Source: Bacillus sp. ZZV12-4809 (GTDB lineage: Bacteria; Bacillota; Bacilli; Bacillales; Cytobacillaceae). Taken from it: 48,849 nt of DNA. The stretch covers positions 1 through 48,849 of the forward strand of contig NZ_VCRN01000034.1 of assembly GCF_009849585.1 (NCBI RefSeq), in the 5' to 3' direction. Below are positions 33,506 to 43,318 of the stretch, piece by piece (within the stretch, counting starts at the first letter, position 1; every line of letters begins with the position of its first letter). The notes beneath the pieces were generated by a model, which saw only the letters and a list, made by a program, of their open reading frames with translations, had not been told where the DNA came from and made no database searches. Position numbers and translations under genes: made by a program.

Positions 33506-34165
33506 ATGTTCTTGATTATAAAAATAGCGAGTCTTTACTTACTCACTATTATGATTATGAGACTGATGGGGAAGTCAACGATTATCCAGATGACTCCTTA
33601 TGACCTTGTCGCCATCATTATCGTTGGCACAGTTGCTTCTGAGCCTCTCATCAGCACAAAATACTGGCCGACATTAGCAGCATTAGCAATACTTGTGGGC
33701 CTCCACATCCTCTTCTCCTATTTAACTTTAAACCAAATTGGTAACCGGTTTTTTCTTGGTGAGCCGACGATGCTGATTAAAAACGGAGAAATCCTTGAAG
33801 ACAATCTGGAAAAATCCCATTTATCCATGTCTCAGCTGCTGTCCATCTTAAGAAGCAAAGGATATCCAAAAATCGCTGACGTAGATTACGCTATTCTCGA
33901 GCCAATTGGTGAAGTGAGCATCATACCGAAAGTGGCCAATACGCCTGTGACCGTCGAACATTTAAAGATTCCCATCCAGGATGAAGGCCTCCCCATTGCG
34001 GTGATTGTTGATGGCAGAATCCAGGTGCGCAATCTCCAGCTGCTGGGACAGACTAAAGATTGGCTTTTAGAGCAGCTGTGGCAAAACGATTTGAATGAAA
34101 AAGAGATTATGTATGCATATGTAAATGAAAAGTCTAAGAAATTGAATATCAATAGGCGCAAATAG
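33506..34165 (+). CDS. DUF421 membrane protein (YetF-like), copy 2
   Basis: 219 aa, three hydrophobic N-terminal segments then the paired cytoplasmic DUF421 domains (EPTMLIKNGEILEDNLEKSHL, and WLLEQLWQNDLNEKEIMYAYV). It is related to the copy at 5.6 kb but clearly diverged. AAAGGAG lies before the ATG. Function is unknown; families with several YetF-type paralogues are usual in spore formers. It ends immediately before the sigma-B-type promoter of the next gene. Confidence 0.85.
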   Translation: MFLIIKIASLYLLTIMIMRLMGKSTIIQMTPYDLVAIIIVGTVASEPLISTKYWPTLAALAILVGLHILFSYLTLNQIGNRFFLGEPTMLIKNGEILEDNLEKSHLSMSQLLSILRSKGYPKIADVDYAILEPIGEVSIIPKVANTPVTVEHLKIPIQDEGLPIAVIVDGRIQVRNLQLLGQTKDWLLEQLWQNDLNEKEIMYAYVNEKSKKLNINRRK

Positions 34166-34190
34166 GTTTATTAATTAAAATTCAGGGTAT
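34166..34190 (+). promoter_or_regulatory. Sigma-B-type promoter of the V4R-STAS gene
   Basis: GTTTAT (34166-34171), a 13-bp spacer and a perfect GGGTAT (34185-34190) match the sigma-B consensus. It begins right after the preceding stop codon and leaves a leader of about 60 bases. Confidence 0.68.
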
Positions 34191-34259
34191 TAAATATGAG
34201 TTGTATACCAGAAAAATAAAAATGCTTAACTATACATATCAATATCAGGGGGTAATGGT

Positions 34260-35285
34260 ATGAAAGAAGAAGGTCTAGTGCTTGAAACAAAAATTGATGG
34301 TTTTCATTTTAATTGGGACCTGGAAAAAGGTCAGTTTAATTTTGAAGGGGAAGACTCGGTCCTCTTTTGGATAAGTTCTGCCATGAAAAGCTTTTTCGAT
34401 ACAATTGAAGAGATTTCAGGAAAAGAAACTTCCAGTCTTGTACTTGAGACCGCCGGCTTCAGGCAGGGATTAGTGGTAGGCAAGTTTTTTAAAGACATGA
34501 ACCTGCCTATTGCAGAAGTAGCTAATATCATCCCCAGAATATATGCGTCGGCAGGCTGGGGGAATTTTATCATCTCTGAGGTTGATCCCGCTGCCAACAC
34601 TGCCAGGGTCAAAACGGTTGACAGCTGGGAATATAAGATTAACAGAAAACAAGGAAAAACCGAATCCGGAACCTTTCTGCCAGGACATTTTGCAGGGATT
34701 TTTTCGGCTGTGTTCGATACAAGCATATGGTATAAAAAAGAATCTGATCAGTTAGCAGGCGCGGAGTATTCTGAGCTGGATTTTTTCCCTTCAAGTGTTA
34801 CAGTTGAGGAAAATATCCACGCTTTAGCGAGACGCGAAGAATCCAAAAAAATCAGAGAGCTTGAGAAACTAGTGGAAGTGCGCACGTTAGAACTTAAGCA
34901 GCTGGTTAAAGAAATCTCATCACCGGTTATTCCTGTCCTGGATGGAATTGTTGTTGTCCCTCTACTGGGAAGGTATGACGAATTCCGTTCTGAAGAACTC
35001 GTCGATAAAACTCTTCATAGCCTTCCAAAGCACCAGGCCGATTGCCTAATCCTGGACTTGACCGGATTAAATCAGTCTATCAGTTCCTACACGGTAGAAT
35101 TTTTAAGTAAACTAGCTGCTGCAGCTAACCTGATCGGCACTGAAACGATTCTGGTTGGCATTTCTCCGGAACTTGGCACTAAAATTACGGAAACCAATTT
35201 TAATCTTTCCAAATTTAACTGCTTTACAAACCTGCAGCACGGCATTTATTACGCTCTTTCCAAAAAAGGCAGGAAAATCTTTTAA
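34260..35285 (+). CDS. V4R-coiled-coil-STAS stress-signalling protein (RsbR paralogue)
   Basis: 341 aa. Residues 1-195 resemble a V4R-type small-molecule sensing domain (FRQGLVVGKFFKDM, then LPGHFAGIFSAVFDTSIW). A coiled coil (about 195-215, KIRELEKLVEVRTLELKQL) leads to a C-terminal STAS domain beginning ISSPVIPVLDGIVVVPLLG. The two phospho-Thr positions of RsbR proteins appear kept (DLTGL and GTKI). RsbR-type proteins form the stressosome that activates sigma-B. A sigma-B-type promoter in front suggests feedback. What the V4R domain binds is unknown. Confidence 0.8.
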   Translation: MKEEGLVLETKIDGFHFNWDLEKGQFNFEGEDSVLFWISSAMKSFFDTIEEISGKETSSLVLETAGFRQGLVVGKFFKDMNLPIAEVANIIPRIYASAGWGNFIISEVDPAANTARVKTVDSWEYKINRKQGKTESGTFLPGHFAGIFSAVFDTSIWYKKESDQLAGAEYSELDFFPSSVTVEENIHALARREESKKIRELEKLVEVRTLELKQLVKEISSPVIPVLDGIVVVPLLGRYDEFRSEELVDKTLHSLPKHQADCLILDLTGLNQSISSYTVEFLSKLAAAANLIGTETILVGISPELGTKITETNFNLSKFNCFTNLQHGIYYALSKKGRKIF

Positions 35286-35291
35286 CGATAC

Positions 35292-35330
35292 AAAAAGCTG
35301 ACTCCCTTAGGGCGGGAAGTCAGCTTTTTT
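35292..35330 (+). terminator. Terminator of the V4R-STAS gene
   Basis: AAAAAGCTGACT pairs with AGTCAGCTTTTTT around a 14-base loop. Confidence 0.88.
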
Positions 35331-35359
35331 GGAGTTATAAATGGCTGTAGCCGCAGAAT

Positions 35360-35690
35360 TATGTGCGGATAGCCGGAATTTGTGTGCGGATAGATTTTTT
35401 TTATGTGCGTTCGCCGCCTTTTGTGTGCGGATAGATTTTTTTATGTGCGCTCACCGCTTTTTGTGTGCGGATAAACCTTTTTATGTGCGCTCACCATTTT
35501 TTTGTGAGGATAAACTTTTTTATGTGCGCTCACCGTTTTTTGTGTGTGGATAAACCTTTTTATGTGCGCTCGCCGTTTTTTGTGTGCGGATAAACCTTTT
35601 TATGTGCGCTCACCGCTTTTTGTGTGCGGATAAACCTTCTTATGTGCGTTCACCGTTTTTTGTGTGCGGATAAACTTTTTTATGTGCGCT
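35360..35690. repeat. 40-bp tandem repeat array, about 8 copies
   Basis: TATGTGCG recurs at 35402, 35442, 35482, 35521, 35561, 35601, 35641 and 35681, with a diverged first copy near 35360. Each 40-bp unit is itself two related 20-bp halves, one with TATGTGCGCTCACC and the other with TGTGTGCGGATAAACC, each ending in a run of four or more T. The period is not a multiple of three, so it does not encode a repeated protein. It lies between a terminator and the end of a minus-strand gene. Confidence 0.95.
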
Positions 35691-35705
35691 CAGCCACAGT
35701 TGCTC

Positions 35706-36470
35706 TTATTTCTCTGACTGCACCTTCTTCGGAGCCCCCCTATATTTAGCTTCACGCAGCTCCAGCGCGTAGGCCTCAAGGTTCGGCATGCCCATTTCTT
35801 TGGCAATGCTGATTTCCTTTTCAATATCATATGGAATCCGGACTATTTCGATGGAAAAAGGCGCAGCCTCTTTTGATAAGTATTCCCCATGCAAAATTGC
35901 ATAGGTGGCCTGGGGAATATCAAGGGAATTCCCGACGCTTCCTGCATTGAATAGTGTTTTTTGGGGATGAACCGGTTCAACCAGGGCAGCGTGAATATCC
36001 CCGTACCCGACAACATCTGGGATCCTGCCCTCCTCTCCGGCAATGATATGATCTGTATTGTCGAACATAGCCAGCTTTTCTTCATATGAATCCCTCATCG
36101 GCACAACCCGGTGATAAATGCTTTTGGCTGAAGCATGGTAGAGTCTGATGTATTTTCCGCTCATATAAAAATCGTGATGGAACGGCAGTGTTCCTAAATA
36201 GGATAAGGCATCTTCCCCCAGCTGTCTTTGATGCCACCGTCCCTCTTCAAAATCCAGCGGCTTCTGCATAAAGTCATCCCAATTTCCAAGGAGGACCACC
36301 TCACAGGTTTCTTTTATCCGTTCAACAGCTTTAAGAGAATTGGGACCTTTTCCTATCAGATCACCCAGGCAAAAGATGTTCTCTATTCCGCGTTCACGGA
36401 TATTGTCCAGCACAGCCTCCAGTGCTGTTATATTTCCATGTATATCAGATATTACAGCTACTTTTCCCAT
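35706..36470 (-). CDS. Calcineurin-like metallophosphoesterase (YfcE/PrpE-like)
   Basis: 254 aa. The dinuclear metal motifs are visible: SDIHGN near residue 8, GDLIGKGPN near 36, GNWDD near 65, and later GYGDIHAAL and NAGSVGN. Proteins of this class hydrolyse phosphodiesters or small phosphoesters such as Ap4A-type compounds; the substrate is not evident. I start at ATG 36470, preceded by AAGGAGGAG; a longer frame upstream has no comparable site. It is divergent from ppaC. Confidence 0.87.
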   Translation of the reverse strand: MGKVAVISDIHGNITALEAVLDNIRERGIENIFCLGDLIGKGPNSLKAVERIKETCEVVLLGNWDDFMQKPLDFEEGRWHQRQLGEDALSYLGTLPFHHDFYMSGKYIRLYHASAKSIYHRVVPMRDSYEEKLAMFDNTDHIIAGEEGRIPDVVGYGDIHAALVEPVHPQKTLFNAGSVGNSLDIPQATYAILHGEYLSKEAAPFSIEIVRIPYDIEKEISIAKEMGMPNLEAYALELREAKYRGAPKKVQSEK

Positions 36471-36636
36471 GTTTGTCTCCTCCTTACTTTTTTTATACTT
36501 CTCCAAAACACCCAAGCTTCCTCTATCAATTGAAAAAAACAATATTTGATTTTTCACTTTGCCGCCATTACATTAGAAATATGGTAAAATAACAGCATGC
36601 CAAAAACCAACATTACATATAGAAGGAGTAGGAATT

Positions 36637-37569
36637 ATGTCAAAAGTATTTGTATTCGGACACAAAAACCCTGACACTGACTCAATCTGTTCAGCACTTG
36701 CTTATGCTGAATTAAAAAACAAATTAGGCGTTGATGCAGAGCCAATCCGCCTCGGCCAGGTAAATGAGGAAACACAATATGCTTTAGATTATTTTAAGAC
36801 TGAAGCTCCCCGGCTTGTTGAGGCAGTATCCAAAGAAGCAGGCGAAGTCATTCTTGTAGACCACAATGAGTTCCAGCAAAGCGCTGATGACATCAGAGAT
36901 GTGAAAATCCTTGAGGTTATAGACCATCACCGCATTGCTAACTTTGAAACAAGCGATCCGCTTTACTACCGCGCAGAGCCTGTTGGCTGTACAGCAACCA
37001 TTCTAAACAAAATGTACAAGGAAAACGGAGTGGAAATCAGCAAGGAAACTGCTGGCCTGATGCTTTCTGCCATTATCTCTGATTCCCTTCTGTTCAAATC
37101 TCCAACATGTACAGATCAGGACGTTGCAGCAGCACGTGAACTTGCTGAAATTGCAGGAGTAAACGCAGAAGAATATGGTCTGGAAATGCTAAAAGCAGGA
37201 GCAGACTTAAGCAAGAAGAGCGTGAAAGAGCTAATCTCCCTTGATGCAAAAGAATTCCAAATGGGAAGCTATAAAACAGAAATCGCTCAGGTAAATGCAG
37301 TTGATCTGAATGACGTTTTAAGCCGCCAGGAAGAATTAGAAGCTGTCATTACTGAAAACATCAATAACAAAGAGCTTGACCTTTTTGTTTTTGTTTTAAC
37401 TGACATCCTTAACAACGACTCAGTCGCCATCTCTCTTGGAAAAGAAGCAGCAGCTGTTGAAAAGGCTTATGATGTAACACTAAAAAACAACAGTGCCGTA
37501 TTAAAGGGCGTTGTTTCACGCAAAAAGCAAATTGTCCCGCCTCTTACAAACGTATTGGCAGGCAAATAA
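36637..37569 (+). CDS. ppaC: Manganese-dependent inorganic pyrophosphatase
   Basis: 310 aa, family II (DHH) pyrophosphatase, which splits pyrophosphate to drive biosynthesis. HKNPDTDS at residues 9-16 provides metal ligands. VDHNE and [11 protein letters not shown] (the DHH signature) follow, and the C-terminal DHHA2 domain ends with the substrate-binding [10 protein letters not shown]. Length matches the family. AGAAGGAG precedes the ATG. Confidence 0.96.
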   Translation: MSKVFVFGHKNPDTDSICSALAYAELKNKLGVDAEPIRLGQVNEETQYALDYFKTEAPRLVEAVSKEAGEVILVDHNEFQQSADDIRDVKILEVIDHHRIANFETSDPLYYRAEPVGCTATILNKMYKENGVEISKETAGLMLSAIISDSLLFKSPTCTDQDVAAARELAEIAGVNAEEYGLEMLKAGADLSKKSVKELISLDAKEFQMGSYKTEIAQVNAVDLNDVLSRQEELEAVITENINNKELDLFVFVLTDILNNDSVAISLGKEAAAVEKAYDVTLKNNSAVLKGVVSRKKQIVPPLTNVLAGK

Positions 37570-37572
37570 AAC

Positions 37573-37603
37573 AAAAGCAGTGCCACACTTGGCACTGCTT
37601 TTT
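37573..37603. terminator. Bidirectional terminator after ppaC
   Basis: AAAAGCAGTGCC and GGCACTGCTTTTT with a 6-base loop; A and T runs on both sides serve ppaC and the convergent monooxygenase gene. Confidence 0.9.
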
Positions 37604-38669
37604 ACTTATCCAATAATGCTTCTGTCCCCTTAACAAGCTTACTCATCAGTGCCTTCACTGTCACCTCTTCAGACAGTCCCACTCCCTGTCCGGCCCATAA
37701 AGACATAAAATCCGGCCGCTTTAGCTTCGCTGCCTGCTTCCGGATAGGAGCTGTCATGTCATTCTGTAAGGGATAAGGCAACAGCGGCACTTCTTGCATT
37801 TCTTCCATGAACCGATTGCGGATCCCTCTTGCAGATTTTCCTGAGAATGCTTTCGTAACAGCTGTCCTATCTTCCCTCGCATTTAGCAATGCCTGCTTAT
37901 ACAACGGGTGAGTCCCGCTTTCCCTGCATGTAAGAAAGGCCGTTCCAAGCTGTACTCCTTCTGCCCCTAGAATTATAGCAGCAGCAATGCCCCTGGCATC
38001 CATGATTCCCCCTGCAGCAGCCACAGGACAGCTTACTGCATCTGCAGCCTGCGGTATAAGAGCCATGGAACCGATCTGACCGCTTTCCTCCCTGTGAAAA
38101 GTCCCCCGGTGCCCCCCGGCTTCAATCCCCTGAACAACAATCACATCTGCTCCAGCTTCTTCCCATTCCACAGCTTCATTAACATTGGTTGCAGTTCCAA
38201 TAATAATCGTACCCTGTTTCTTTAATTCAGAAATATCCGCGGTATCAGGTATGCCAAACGTAAAGCTGCATACAGGCACTCGTTCTTCGATTAAAACAGC
38301 AAGCTGTTTTTTGTATAATGCTGCATAATCCTTTTCAGGTAGAGCTGGTTTTTCCGCCATACCAAGCTCACTGCTGTATCGTTCAAGAACAGTCCCCATG
38401 GCGCTAATGTCTTCTGCTTTAGCTGATACATCGTGATCCGGAACAAAGAGATTGATGCCAAAGGGCCGATCAGTCATTTCCCGAACCTGTTTTATATCCT
38501 CTCTTATATCATCTGGCATCATATAGCCCGCACCCATATTCCCAAGTCCGCCGCAATTAGATACCCCGCTTATTAATTGCGGAGTTGTCAGCCCGCCAGC
38601 CATTGGAGCCTGGAAGATAGGATATTGGATTCCCAGCATCGCAGTTAAGGAATTTTGTTTCCAGCCCAT
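37602..38669 (-). CDS. Nitronate monooxygenase (FMN-dependent)
   Basis: 355 aa, TIM barrel of the NMO/2-nitropropane dioxygenase family, which oxidises toxic alkyl nitronates such as propionate 3-nitronate. The N-terminal PIFQAPMAGGLTTPQL, the GIEAGGHRG segment with the catalytic-type His, and AGGIMDARGIAAAIILGAEGVQLGTAF for FMN phosphate binding are clear. FabK (enoyl reductase) is related, but the His and spacing here favour NMO. It is followed closely by a thioredoxin-fold gene upstream on the same strand. Confidence 0.88.
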   Translation of the reverse strand: MGWKQNSLTAMLGIQYPIFQAPMAGGLTTPQLISGVSNCGGLGNMGAGYMMPDDIREDIKQVREMTDRPFGINLFVPDHDVSAKAEDISAMGTVLERYSSELGMAEKPALPEKDYAALYKKQLAVLIEERVPVCSFTFGIPDTADISELKKQGTIIIGTATNVNEAVEWEEAGADVIVVQGIEAGGHRGTFHREESGQIGSMALIPQAADAVSCPVAAAGGIMDARGIAAAIILGAEGVQLGTAFLTCRESGTHPLYKQALLNAREDRTAVTKAFSGKSARGIRNRFMEEMQEVPLLPYPLQNDMTAPIRKQAAKLKRPDFMSLWAGQGVGLSEEVTVKALMSKLVKGTEALLDK

Positions 38670-38688
38670 TTAAAACATCCTTCCGACC

Positions 38689-39249
38689 TTATTTTCCAGA
38701 AACTAGAGCATCTATTATACTATCGGCCACCGTATGCCAAATCTTAGAGTCCTCCTGATAAGAAGCAGTTAATCTTCTATACATGTTCATCTGCTTGTCC
38801 TTAAAGTCATCAGCATCCTGTGCCGGAAGCTTGCTTCTTTCACTAGCCACCAATTCCTGAATCTGTTTGGCCCGCGGTCCCCAAACAGCTTTTTCATCCC
38901 CTTCTTTATCTATAAAGATATAAATCGGTATCGCTCTGGATGTTCCATTAGTCAAATACTGGTCCATCAGCTCAAGGTTCTGATCCCTTAAAACAAAACG
39001 GACTTCCATACCGGCTTCCTCTGCGATTTTTAAGAGGATCGGATTATTAAGCATGGCGTCACCGCACCAATCCTCAGTCAGGGCAACTACTTTCAAGCCA
39101 GCATCATTAAGATCTGCCAATCTTATTTTTTCCTCATCAGATAAAGAAAAACGATTATATATTTTATTCATCTCTTCTTTGTTAACTTGCATCGCATCTA
39201 TATAATTCTGCGGACTTAGACCCTTCTCAAACCATTCCATTAAGTTCAT
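38689..39249 (-). CDS. Thioredoxin-fold protein with a single active-site Cys
   Basis: 186 aa. The VVALTEDWCGDAMLNNPIL segment matches thioredoxin-family proteins of the PF14595-like group. Instead of CxxC the site is WCGDA, so only one Cys is present there and classical dithiol exchange is unlikely. A cis-Pro occurs in SRAIPIYIFID. I start at the ATG at 39249, 8 bases after GGGAG; three more in-frame residues are possible. It lies about 20 bases ahead of the nitronate monooxygenase gene, so the two are probably co-transcribed. Confidence 0.8.
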   Translation of the reverse strand: MNLMEWFEKGLSPQNYIDAMQVNKEEMNKIYNRFSLSDEEKIRLADLNDAGLKVVALTEDWCGDAMLNNPILLKIAEEAGMEVRFVLRDQNLELMDQYLTNGTSRAIPIYIFIDKEGDEKAVWGPRAKQIQELVASERSKLPAQDADDFKDKQMNMYRRLTASYQEDSKIWHTVADSIIDALVSGK

Positions 39250-39387
39250 AAAACCCACTCCCTTATTTCGATTTCTTTAGTGTATATTCTTTTCCATCCG
39301 CTTTCATTCCTGCATTTGCTGTAGCACTTTGTAAAACTCTATCTTTTCCTGGGAAATAGCCTTCACTTTTTTGTCGGAATATAGGAA

Positions 39388-39412
39388 AAGCTGATGGATT
39401 CCCATCAGCTCA
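39388..39412 (-). terminator. Terminator of the gatCAB operon
   Basis: AGCTGATGG and CCATCAGCT pair around a short loop; the minus strand then reads TTTTCC. The T-run is short, so termination may be partial. Confidence 0.65.
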
Positions 39413-39416
39413 CCTT

Positions 39417-40844
39417 TTATCTTTTTTGTATTTCCTGCTGCAATAATTTGTTAACAAGCGGCGGGTTGGCCTGTCCTTTTGTGGCTTTCATAATCTGGCC
39501 GACAAGGAAGCCGATTGCTTTTTGCTTTCCATTCTTGAAATCCTCGATGGATTGCGGATTCGCATCAAGTGTTTCACCGATAATTTTAAGAAGTGCGCCT
39601 TCGTCCGAAATTTGGACCAAGCCTTTTTCTTTTACGATTGTTTCCGGATCTCCGCCATTTTCAACCAGTTCTTTGAAGACTGTTTTAGCAATTTTGGAAG
39701 AGATAGTTCCATTTTCGATCAGCTTAATCATTCCGGCAAGTCCCTCAGGTGTCAAAGCAATATCAGTTAGCTCTTTTTGTTCAGCATTTAAATAAGCTGA
39801 CAATTCACCCATTACCCAGTTGGAAGCCTGCTTGGCGTCTGCTCCTTTATTGACAGCTGCCTCAAAGAAATCAGAAGTTTCTTTTGTCACTGTCAGGACA
39901 GCTGCATCATAGGCCGGCAGCCCAAGTTCTTCAATATAGCGGTTCTTTCTCTGGTCCGGAAGCTCAGGAATCTCTGCACGAATGCGCTCTTTCCACTCTT
40001 CATCAATGTGGATATCAAGTAAGTCAGGTTCAGGGAAATAACGATAATCATCCGAACCTTCTTTTACCCTCATTAGAATCGTTTTATTGGTCGCTTCATC
40101 ATAGCGCAATGTTTCCTGCTGTATTGTTCCTCCAGAACTAAGAATCTCTTCCTGTCTTTTCTCCTCGTATTCCAGCCCTTTGCGGACAAAGTTAAACGAG
40201 TTCAGGTTCTTAAGCTCTGTCTTAGTGCCAAATTCCTCCTGGCCGACAGGACGAAGGGAAATATTCGCATCACAGCGAAGTGAACCTTCCTCCATTTTAC
40301 AGTCAGAAACGCCAGTATACTGAATGATGGATTTTAGCTTCTCCAAATAGGCATAAGCTTCATTTGGCGTGCGGATATCCGGCTCAGAAACGATCTCAAT
40401 CAGTGGAGTACCCTGGCGGTTATAGTCTACAAGGGAATATCCTTTAGCATGTGACAGCTTGCCTGCATCTTCTTCAAGATGAATCCGCGTAATGCCAATT
40501 TTTTTCTTATAGCCGTCAACTTCAATCTCAATCCAGCCATGCTCTCCAATAGGCTTATCAAATTGAGAAATCTGGTAGGCTTTTGGGTTATCCGGGTAAA
40601 AGTAGTTTTTCCGGTCAAATTTTGTAACAGGTGCAATTTCACAATTCAGTGCCATCGCAGCTTTCATTCCGAATTCAACAGCCTTTTTATTAATGACAGG
40701 AAGCACTCCAGGGTAGCCAAGATCGACGACCGTCGTGTTGGAGTTAGGCTCTGCCCCAAAGTGGTTTGGGCTTGCCGAGAATATTTTTGAATCCGTTTTT
40801 AGTTCAACGTGTACTTCAAGTCCTATAACCGTTTCGTATTTCAT
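39417..40844 (-). CDS. gatB: Aspartyl/glutamyl-tRNA amidotransferase subunit B
   Basis: 475 aa. GatB binds the misacylated Glu-tRNA(Gln) or Asp-tRNA(Asn), activates it with ATP and receives ammonia from GatA. The N-terminal [15 protein letters not shown] and YFPEPDL near 267, plus the GatB/YqeY tail domain (about 325-475), are typical. Full length. Third gene of gatC-gatA-gatB, 12 bases after gatA. Confidence 0.96.
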   Translation of the reverse strand: MKYETVIGLEVHVELKTDSKIFSASPNHFGAEPNSNTTVVDLGYPGVLPVINKKAVEFGMKAAMALNCEIAPVTKFDRKNYFYPDNPKAYQISQFDKPIGEHGWIEIEVDGYKKKIGITRIHLEEDAGKLSHAKGYSLVDYNRQGTPLIEIVSEPDIRTPNEAYAYLEKLKSIIQYTGVSDCKMEEGSLRCDANISLRPVGQEEFGTKTELKNLNSFNFVRKGLEYEEKRQEEILSSGGTIQQETLRYDEATNKTILMRVKEGSDDYRYFPEPDLLDIHIDEEWKERIRAEIPELPDQRKNRYIEELGLPAYDAAVLTVTKETSDFFEAAVNKGADAKQASNWVMGELSAYLNAEQKELTDIALTPEGLAGMIKLIENGTISSKIAKTVFKELVENGGDPETIVKEKGLVQISDEGALLKIIGETLDANPQSIEDFKNGKQKAIGFLVGQIMKATKGQANPPLVNKLLQQEIQKR

Positions 40845-40856
40845 GTATTTCCCCCC

Positions 40857-42317
40857 TTACAGTCCCGGTTTTTGCTTATGGTATTCTGTAGCCTGCTCAA
40901 AAGCATGCGCTACACGGTAAACAGTGCTTTCATCAAAATGCTTTCCGATAATCTGAAGGCCAAGCGGCAATCCATCCGTGAATCCGCAAGGTACGCTGAT
41001 TCCAGGCACGCCTGCAAGATTTACTGGAATCGTCAGGATATCATTCGCGTACATAGTCAGCGGGTCAGACGTATTTTCACCAATCTTAAAGGCAGGAGTT
41101 GGCGCTGTCGGCCCAATAATGACATCATACTTTTCAAAGACCTTTTCAAAGTCTTGTTTAATCAGTGTACGCACCTTTTGAGCCTTTTTATAGTAAGCAT
41201 CATAATAGCCAGAACTTAAGGCAAACGTTCCAAGCATAATACGGCGTTTTACTTCATCCCCGAAGCCTTCTGCACGGGTTTTTTTGTATAAATCGATTAA
41301 ACTCTCAGGATCTTCAGTTCTATAGCCATAGCGAACACCATCAAAGCGCGCCAGGTTGGCAGATGCCTCGGAGGAGGACAGCAGATAATACGTTGCAAGG
41401 GCATATTTGGAGTGCGGCAGGGAAACTTCCTCCCATGTTGCCCCTAGTTTTTCTAATACCTTTAGGGCATCCAGCACGGACTGGCGCACATCTTCATCTA
41501 CACCTTCGGCCAGATATTCTTTTGGTACGGCGATTCTCAAGCCCTTAACATCGCCAGTTAAACTTTCAGCATAGCTTGGAACATCTACATTTGCCGAAGT
41601 AGAATCCATTGGGTCCAGACCTGAAATAGCCTGAAGCAGATAAGCGTTGTCTTCAACTGTGCGGGTAATCGGTCCAATCTGGTCTAAAGATGAAGCAAAT
41701 GCAATTAGTCCAAAACGGGATACTCTGCCATATGTAGGTTTTAACCCGACAACTCCGCAATACGAAGCAGGCTGTCTGATTGAGCCGCCTGTATCTGAGC
41801 CAAGAGAAAATAAAACCTCTCCTGCTGCAACAGAAGCAGCAGAGCCGCCGGAAGACCCGCCCGGCACTCTTTCAAGATTCCATGGATTTCGAGTTACCTG
41901 AAAGCCAGAGTTTTCATTGGATGATCCCATTGCAAATTCATCCATATTCAGTTTACCGATTGTTATGGTTTCAGCATTATGTAATTTGGAAGCAACCGTT
42001 GCATCATAAATCGGGTCAAAGTTTTCAAGGATTTTACTCGCACTGGTAGTGCGCAGCCCTTTCGTTACAATGTTATCTTTCACGCCGATTGGCATACCGA
42101 ACAATAGGCCTTTCTCCTCGTCCGTTCCAATTTTTTCATCCATTTTCTTTGCTGCTTCGCGGGCTCTCTCTTCGTTCAGTGTCAAGAACGCTTTTACCTG
42201 ATCTTCAACCTCACTGATTCGCTTGTACGATTCACTGACAAGATCGGTAACTGTAATTTCTTTTTTATGTAAAAGCTGATGAAGTTCAGCTACCTTATGA
42301 TCGAATAAACTCACCAT
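40857..42317 (-). CDS. gatA: Aspartyl/glutamyl-tRNA amidotransferase subunit A
   Basis: 486 aa, amidase-signature glutaminase that releases ammonia from glutamine for GatB. The Ser-cisSer-Lys triad is visible: Lys in GVKDNI (about 78) and the two Ser in [15 protein letters not shown] (about 150-165), with [12 protein letters not shown] following. Ten bases separate it from gatC. Confidence 0.96.
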   Translation of the reverse strand: MVSLFDHKVAELHQLLHKKEITVTDLVSESYKRISEVEDQVKAFLTLNEERAREAAKKMDEKIGTDEEKGLLFGMPIGVKDNIVTKGLRTTSASKILENFDPIYDATVASKLHNAETITIGKLNMDEFAMGSSNENSGFQVTRNPWNLERVPGGSSGGSAASVAAGEVLFSLGSDTGGSIRQPASYCGVVGLKPTYGRVSRFGLIAFASSLDQIGPITRTVEDNAYLLQAISGLDPMDSTSANVDVPSYAESLTGDVKGLRIAVPKEYLAEGVDEDVRQSVLDALKVLEKLGATWEEVSLPHSKYALATYYLLSSSEASANLARFDGVRYGYRTEDPESLIDLYKKTRAEGFGDEVKRRIMLGTFALSSGYYDAYYKKAQKVRTLIKQDFEKVFEKYDVIIGPTAPTPAFKIGENTSDPLTMYANDILTIPVNLAGVPGISVPCGFTDGLPLGLQIIGKHFDESTVYRVAHAFEQATEYHKQKPGL

Positions 42318-42326
42318 TTTCCCTCC

Positions 42327-42617
42327 CTACTCAATGATAGACGGCACTTTTATATAGCCATCCTGATGGTCCGGCGCATTTTTCAAAACTTCTTCCTGTG
42401 GAAGTCCTTTTTTCGCCTTATCTTCTCTTAGTACATTTTTCATATCAAGAACATGGGATGTTGGTTCAACATCCTCTGTGTCAAGCTCATTCAAAAGCTC
42501 CGCAAATGAAATCATCTTGTCCAGCTGTTCAGTATAAGCTTTAGCTTCCTCTTCAGTCATCGCAAGTCGCGCCAAGTGTGCAACATGCTTAACCTGATCG
42601 GTTGAAATTCTCGACAT
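42327..42617 (-). CDS. gatC: Aspartyl/glutamyl-tRNA amidotransferase subunit C
   Basis: 96 aa. GatC clamps GatA and GatB together. [17 protein letters not shown] near the N-terminus and the C-terminal [21 protein letters not shown] are diagnostic. GGAGGTG lies 6 bases before the ATG at 42617; an upstream frame extension is not needed. First gene of the operon. Confidence 0.95.
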   Translation of the reverse strand: MSRISTDQVKHVAHLARLAMTEEEAKAYTEQLDKMISFAELLNELDTEDVEPTSHVLDMKNVLREDKAKKGLPQEEVLKNAPDHQDGYIKVPSIIE

Positions 42618-42664
42618 TACTGCCACCTCCAAAAATTGAATACTGTCAATGCACAATTATAATG

Positions 42665-42694
42665 ATCATACCAAACTTTCGTGCGTTAAAGCAA
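42665..42694 (-). promoter_or_regulatory. Promoter of gatCAB
   Basis: On the minus strand TTGCTT (42689-42694), 18 bp and TATGAT (42665-42670), about 48 bp before the gatC start. A second TATAAT-like box lies nearer the gene and could be used instead. Confidence 0.6.
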
Positions 42695-42838
42695 CACGTG
42701 AGAACGGGCTGTTTCAGCAATCTTCTGCTATTTTACCATGAGTTAAATGAGTTGTGTGTTTGCATCTCTTTTTAGAGGATAAATGAAAAGCGAAACCGAA
42801 TAACTTGGGATGCGACCATATGTACAGGAGGTGCGATT

Positions 42839-43195
42839 ATGGATTTTTTCCGATTTGATTTGGGTGTCGGCAGGGAAATTACTCAATTCAGCAGCCACAA
42901 TACCAGCATCAGCCCGATTATCAGAAACAAAACAGCTACTGTTGGGTGCATCTACCTTAAGGATAATAGTGTTTTAGGCATGCACCCGGCAGCATGTCCT
43001 CAGCTATTTCTCATCGTTGACGGTGAAGGATGGGTCAAAACTGCTGGAGGTGAGCAAATTGCAGTCCAAAAAGGCACCGCAGTTTATTGGTCTGAAGGCG
43101 AGGAACACGAATCAGGCTCTTACCTTGGAATGACTGCCATTGTGATTGAAGGTCCTGATTTGGATCCGCATCTGTATCTGAAGCCCTTGGAATAG
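42839..43195 (+). CDS. Small cupin-domain protein
   Basis: 118 aa, a single cupin barrel with GMHPAACPQLFLIVDGEGWVK and a second motif GTAVYWSEGEEHES. The motif-1 His pair is reduced to one His (MHPAACPQ), so a standard metal site is not certain. AGGAGG lies 7 bases before the ATG. It stands alone, divergent from gatCAB. Function unknown. Confidence 0.8.
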   Translation: MDFFRFDLGVGREITQFSSHNTSISPIIRNKTATVGCIYLKDNSVLGMHPAACPQLFLIVDGEGWVKTAGGEQIAVQKGTAVYWSEGEEHESGSYLGMTAIVIEGPDLDPHLYLKPLE

Positions 43196-43287
43196 GCTTT
43201 GGCCAGGAAGTGCCGAAGTCGTGCCGGTATTTTATTGCGTTTGGCCGAAAATCCTGCATCTCGGCCGGTATTACGATCCCTTCACCT

Positions 43288-43318
43288 AAAAAAATAGAGC
43301 AGCGTGGCAGCGCTGCTC
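43288..43318 (-). terminator. Terminator of yueI
   Basis: GAGCAGCG and CGCTGCTC pair around a 6-base loop; the minus strand continues TATTTTTTT. It overlaps the stop codon. Confidence 0.85.

Noticed and set aside
35341..35553. A 70-codon Cys/Phe-rich open frame
   Set aside because: It is made only by the 40-bp repeat, whose period is not divisible by three, and has no ribosome binding site.
35360..35690. Possible CRISPR array
   Set aside because: Repeats are contiguous with no unique spacers, and no cas gene is present.
42756..42780. Sigma-B promoter before the small cupin gene
   Set aside because: GTTTGC and GGATAA match the consensus only partly; not strong enough to annotate.
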